Of a stretch of DNA of 12,856 nucleotides, positions 12,735 through 12,856 are shown piece after piece. Within the stretch, counting starts at the first letter, position 1. Every line of letters starts with the position of its first letter. A model generated the notes under the pieces. It searched no databases and was not told the origin of the DNA. It was given only the letters and a program-made list of their open reading frames with translations. The stretch is from NCBI GenBank assembly GCA_937873255.1, contig CALMVM010000281.1, positions 1 to 12,856 on the forward strand, written 5' to 3'. A program made the translations under genes and the position numbers. Source of the DNA: an uncultured Verrucomicrobiota bacterium (GTDB lineage: Bacteria; Verrucomicrobiota; Verrucomicrobiia; Chthoniobacterales; SZAS-18).

Positions 12735-12757
12735 TGATTTAGAAGAATTCTAAATCA
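12735..12757. terminator. perfect AT-rich hairpin after XRE gene
   Basis: TGATTTAGAA-GAA-TTCTAAATCA is a perfect 10-bp inverted repeat with a 3-base spacer, 38 bp after the XRE stop. Neither strand has the GC-rich stem and T run of a typical intrinsic terminator, so it may instead be an operator or a protein-binding site. The remaining 99 bp to the window edge show no gene I can support. Confidence 0.35.
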
Positions 12758-12856
12758 GTCCACGGCGCTGGTGTGACGCTCGGCGTGTTGGCAGCCCTGC
12801 TTTCTCGTCTGCTAAAACTCCACGTCCCGGCAGCGTTGATCCAGCTGATGAGCGAT

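Noticed and set aside
12739..12856. Minus-strand frame entering from the right edge (about 38 residues ending at TAA near 12739)
   Set aside because: Too short to judge, no recognisable motif, and its end falls in the palindrome; sequence beyond the window would be needed.
1..12856. tRNA, rRNA or CRISPR arrays
   Set aside because: Looked for cloverleaf ends, tRNA attachment targets near the integrase and regularly spaced 25-40 bp repeats; none seen.

Overview
The window reads as a GC-rich bacterial chromosome segment carrying an integrated, capsid-less mobile element, with chromosomal-looking genes at both ends. The closest family resemblance is to Verrucomicrobiota. The tyrosine recombinase has the 'GLGQAEAS-LTW ... 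QRSxR ... WQGHxDGG-LILDTY' style I associate with that phylum, the primase is of a zinc-ribbon type remembered from the same kind of genome, and a GYF_2-TonB fusion is also typical there. This assignment is from memory of families, not from a search.

Layout. Positions 2-526 hold the C-terminal part of a HupE/UreJ-type membrane protein whose start lies off the window. Positions 527-798 are non-coding and contain short palindromes and a ladder of GTYCRTT direct repeats leading into a tyrosine recombinase (799-2280) with an unusual C-terminal SH3-like extension. Next is an ARPP-1-like protein (2320-3324), then about 325 bp without a convincing gene that contains repeat copy A (3327-3522). An unrecognised gene (3650-4387) follows. 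Then comes a tight replication module: an AlpA/excisionase-type HTH protein (4484-4720), a primase-like protein overlapping it by ATGA (4717-5736), and a DnaB-N/D5/SF3 helicase (5792-7843). Repeat copy B (7852-8054) lies between the helicase and a convergent PD-(D/E)XK-like nuclease (9050-8058, minus). A divergent small orphan (9317-9703) is followed by a serine resolvase broken by one amber codon (10400-9783, minus).

The right part looks like ordinary host sequence: a two-gene minus-strand operon (GYF_2-TM-TonB protein, then a zinc-ribbon/TPR/TM protein; 12362-10542), divergent from a small XRE repressor (12469-12696), with a palindrome-rich operator-like region between them.

How it may work together (inference): the recombinase and AlpA-like protein would control integration and excision, while the primase and SF3 helicase would copy the excised element. 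The nuclease, ARPP-1 protein and orphans are candidate accessory functions. This is the layout of a phage-satellite-like or plasmid-like integrative element; no capsid, terminase or conjugation genes are visible. The two most unexplained signals are the duplicated ~200-bp A/B repeat, conserved at its ends but not its middle and placed just 3' of two genes, and the DnaB-N domain fused to an SF3 helicase.
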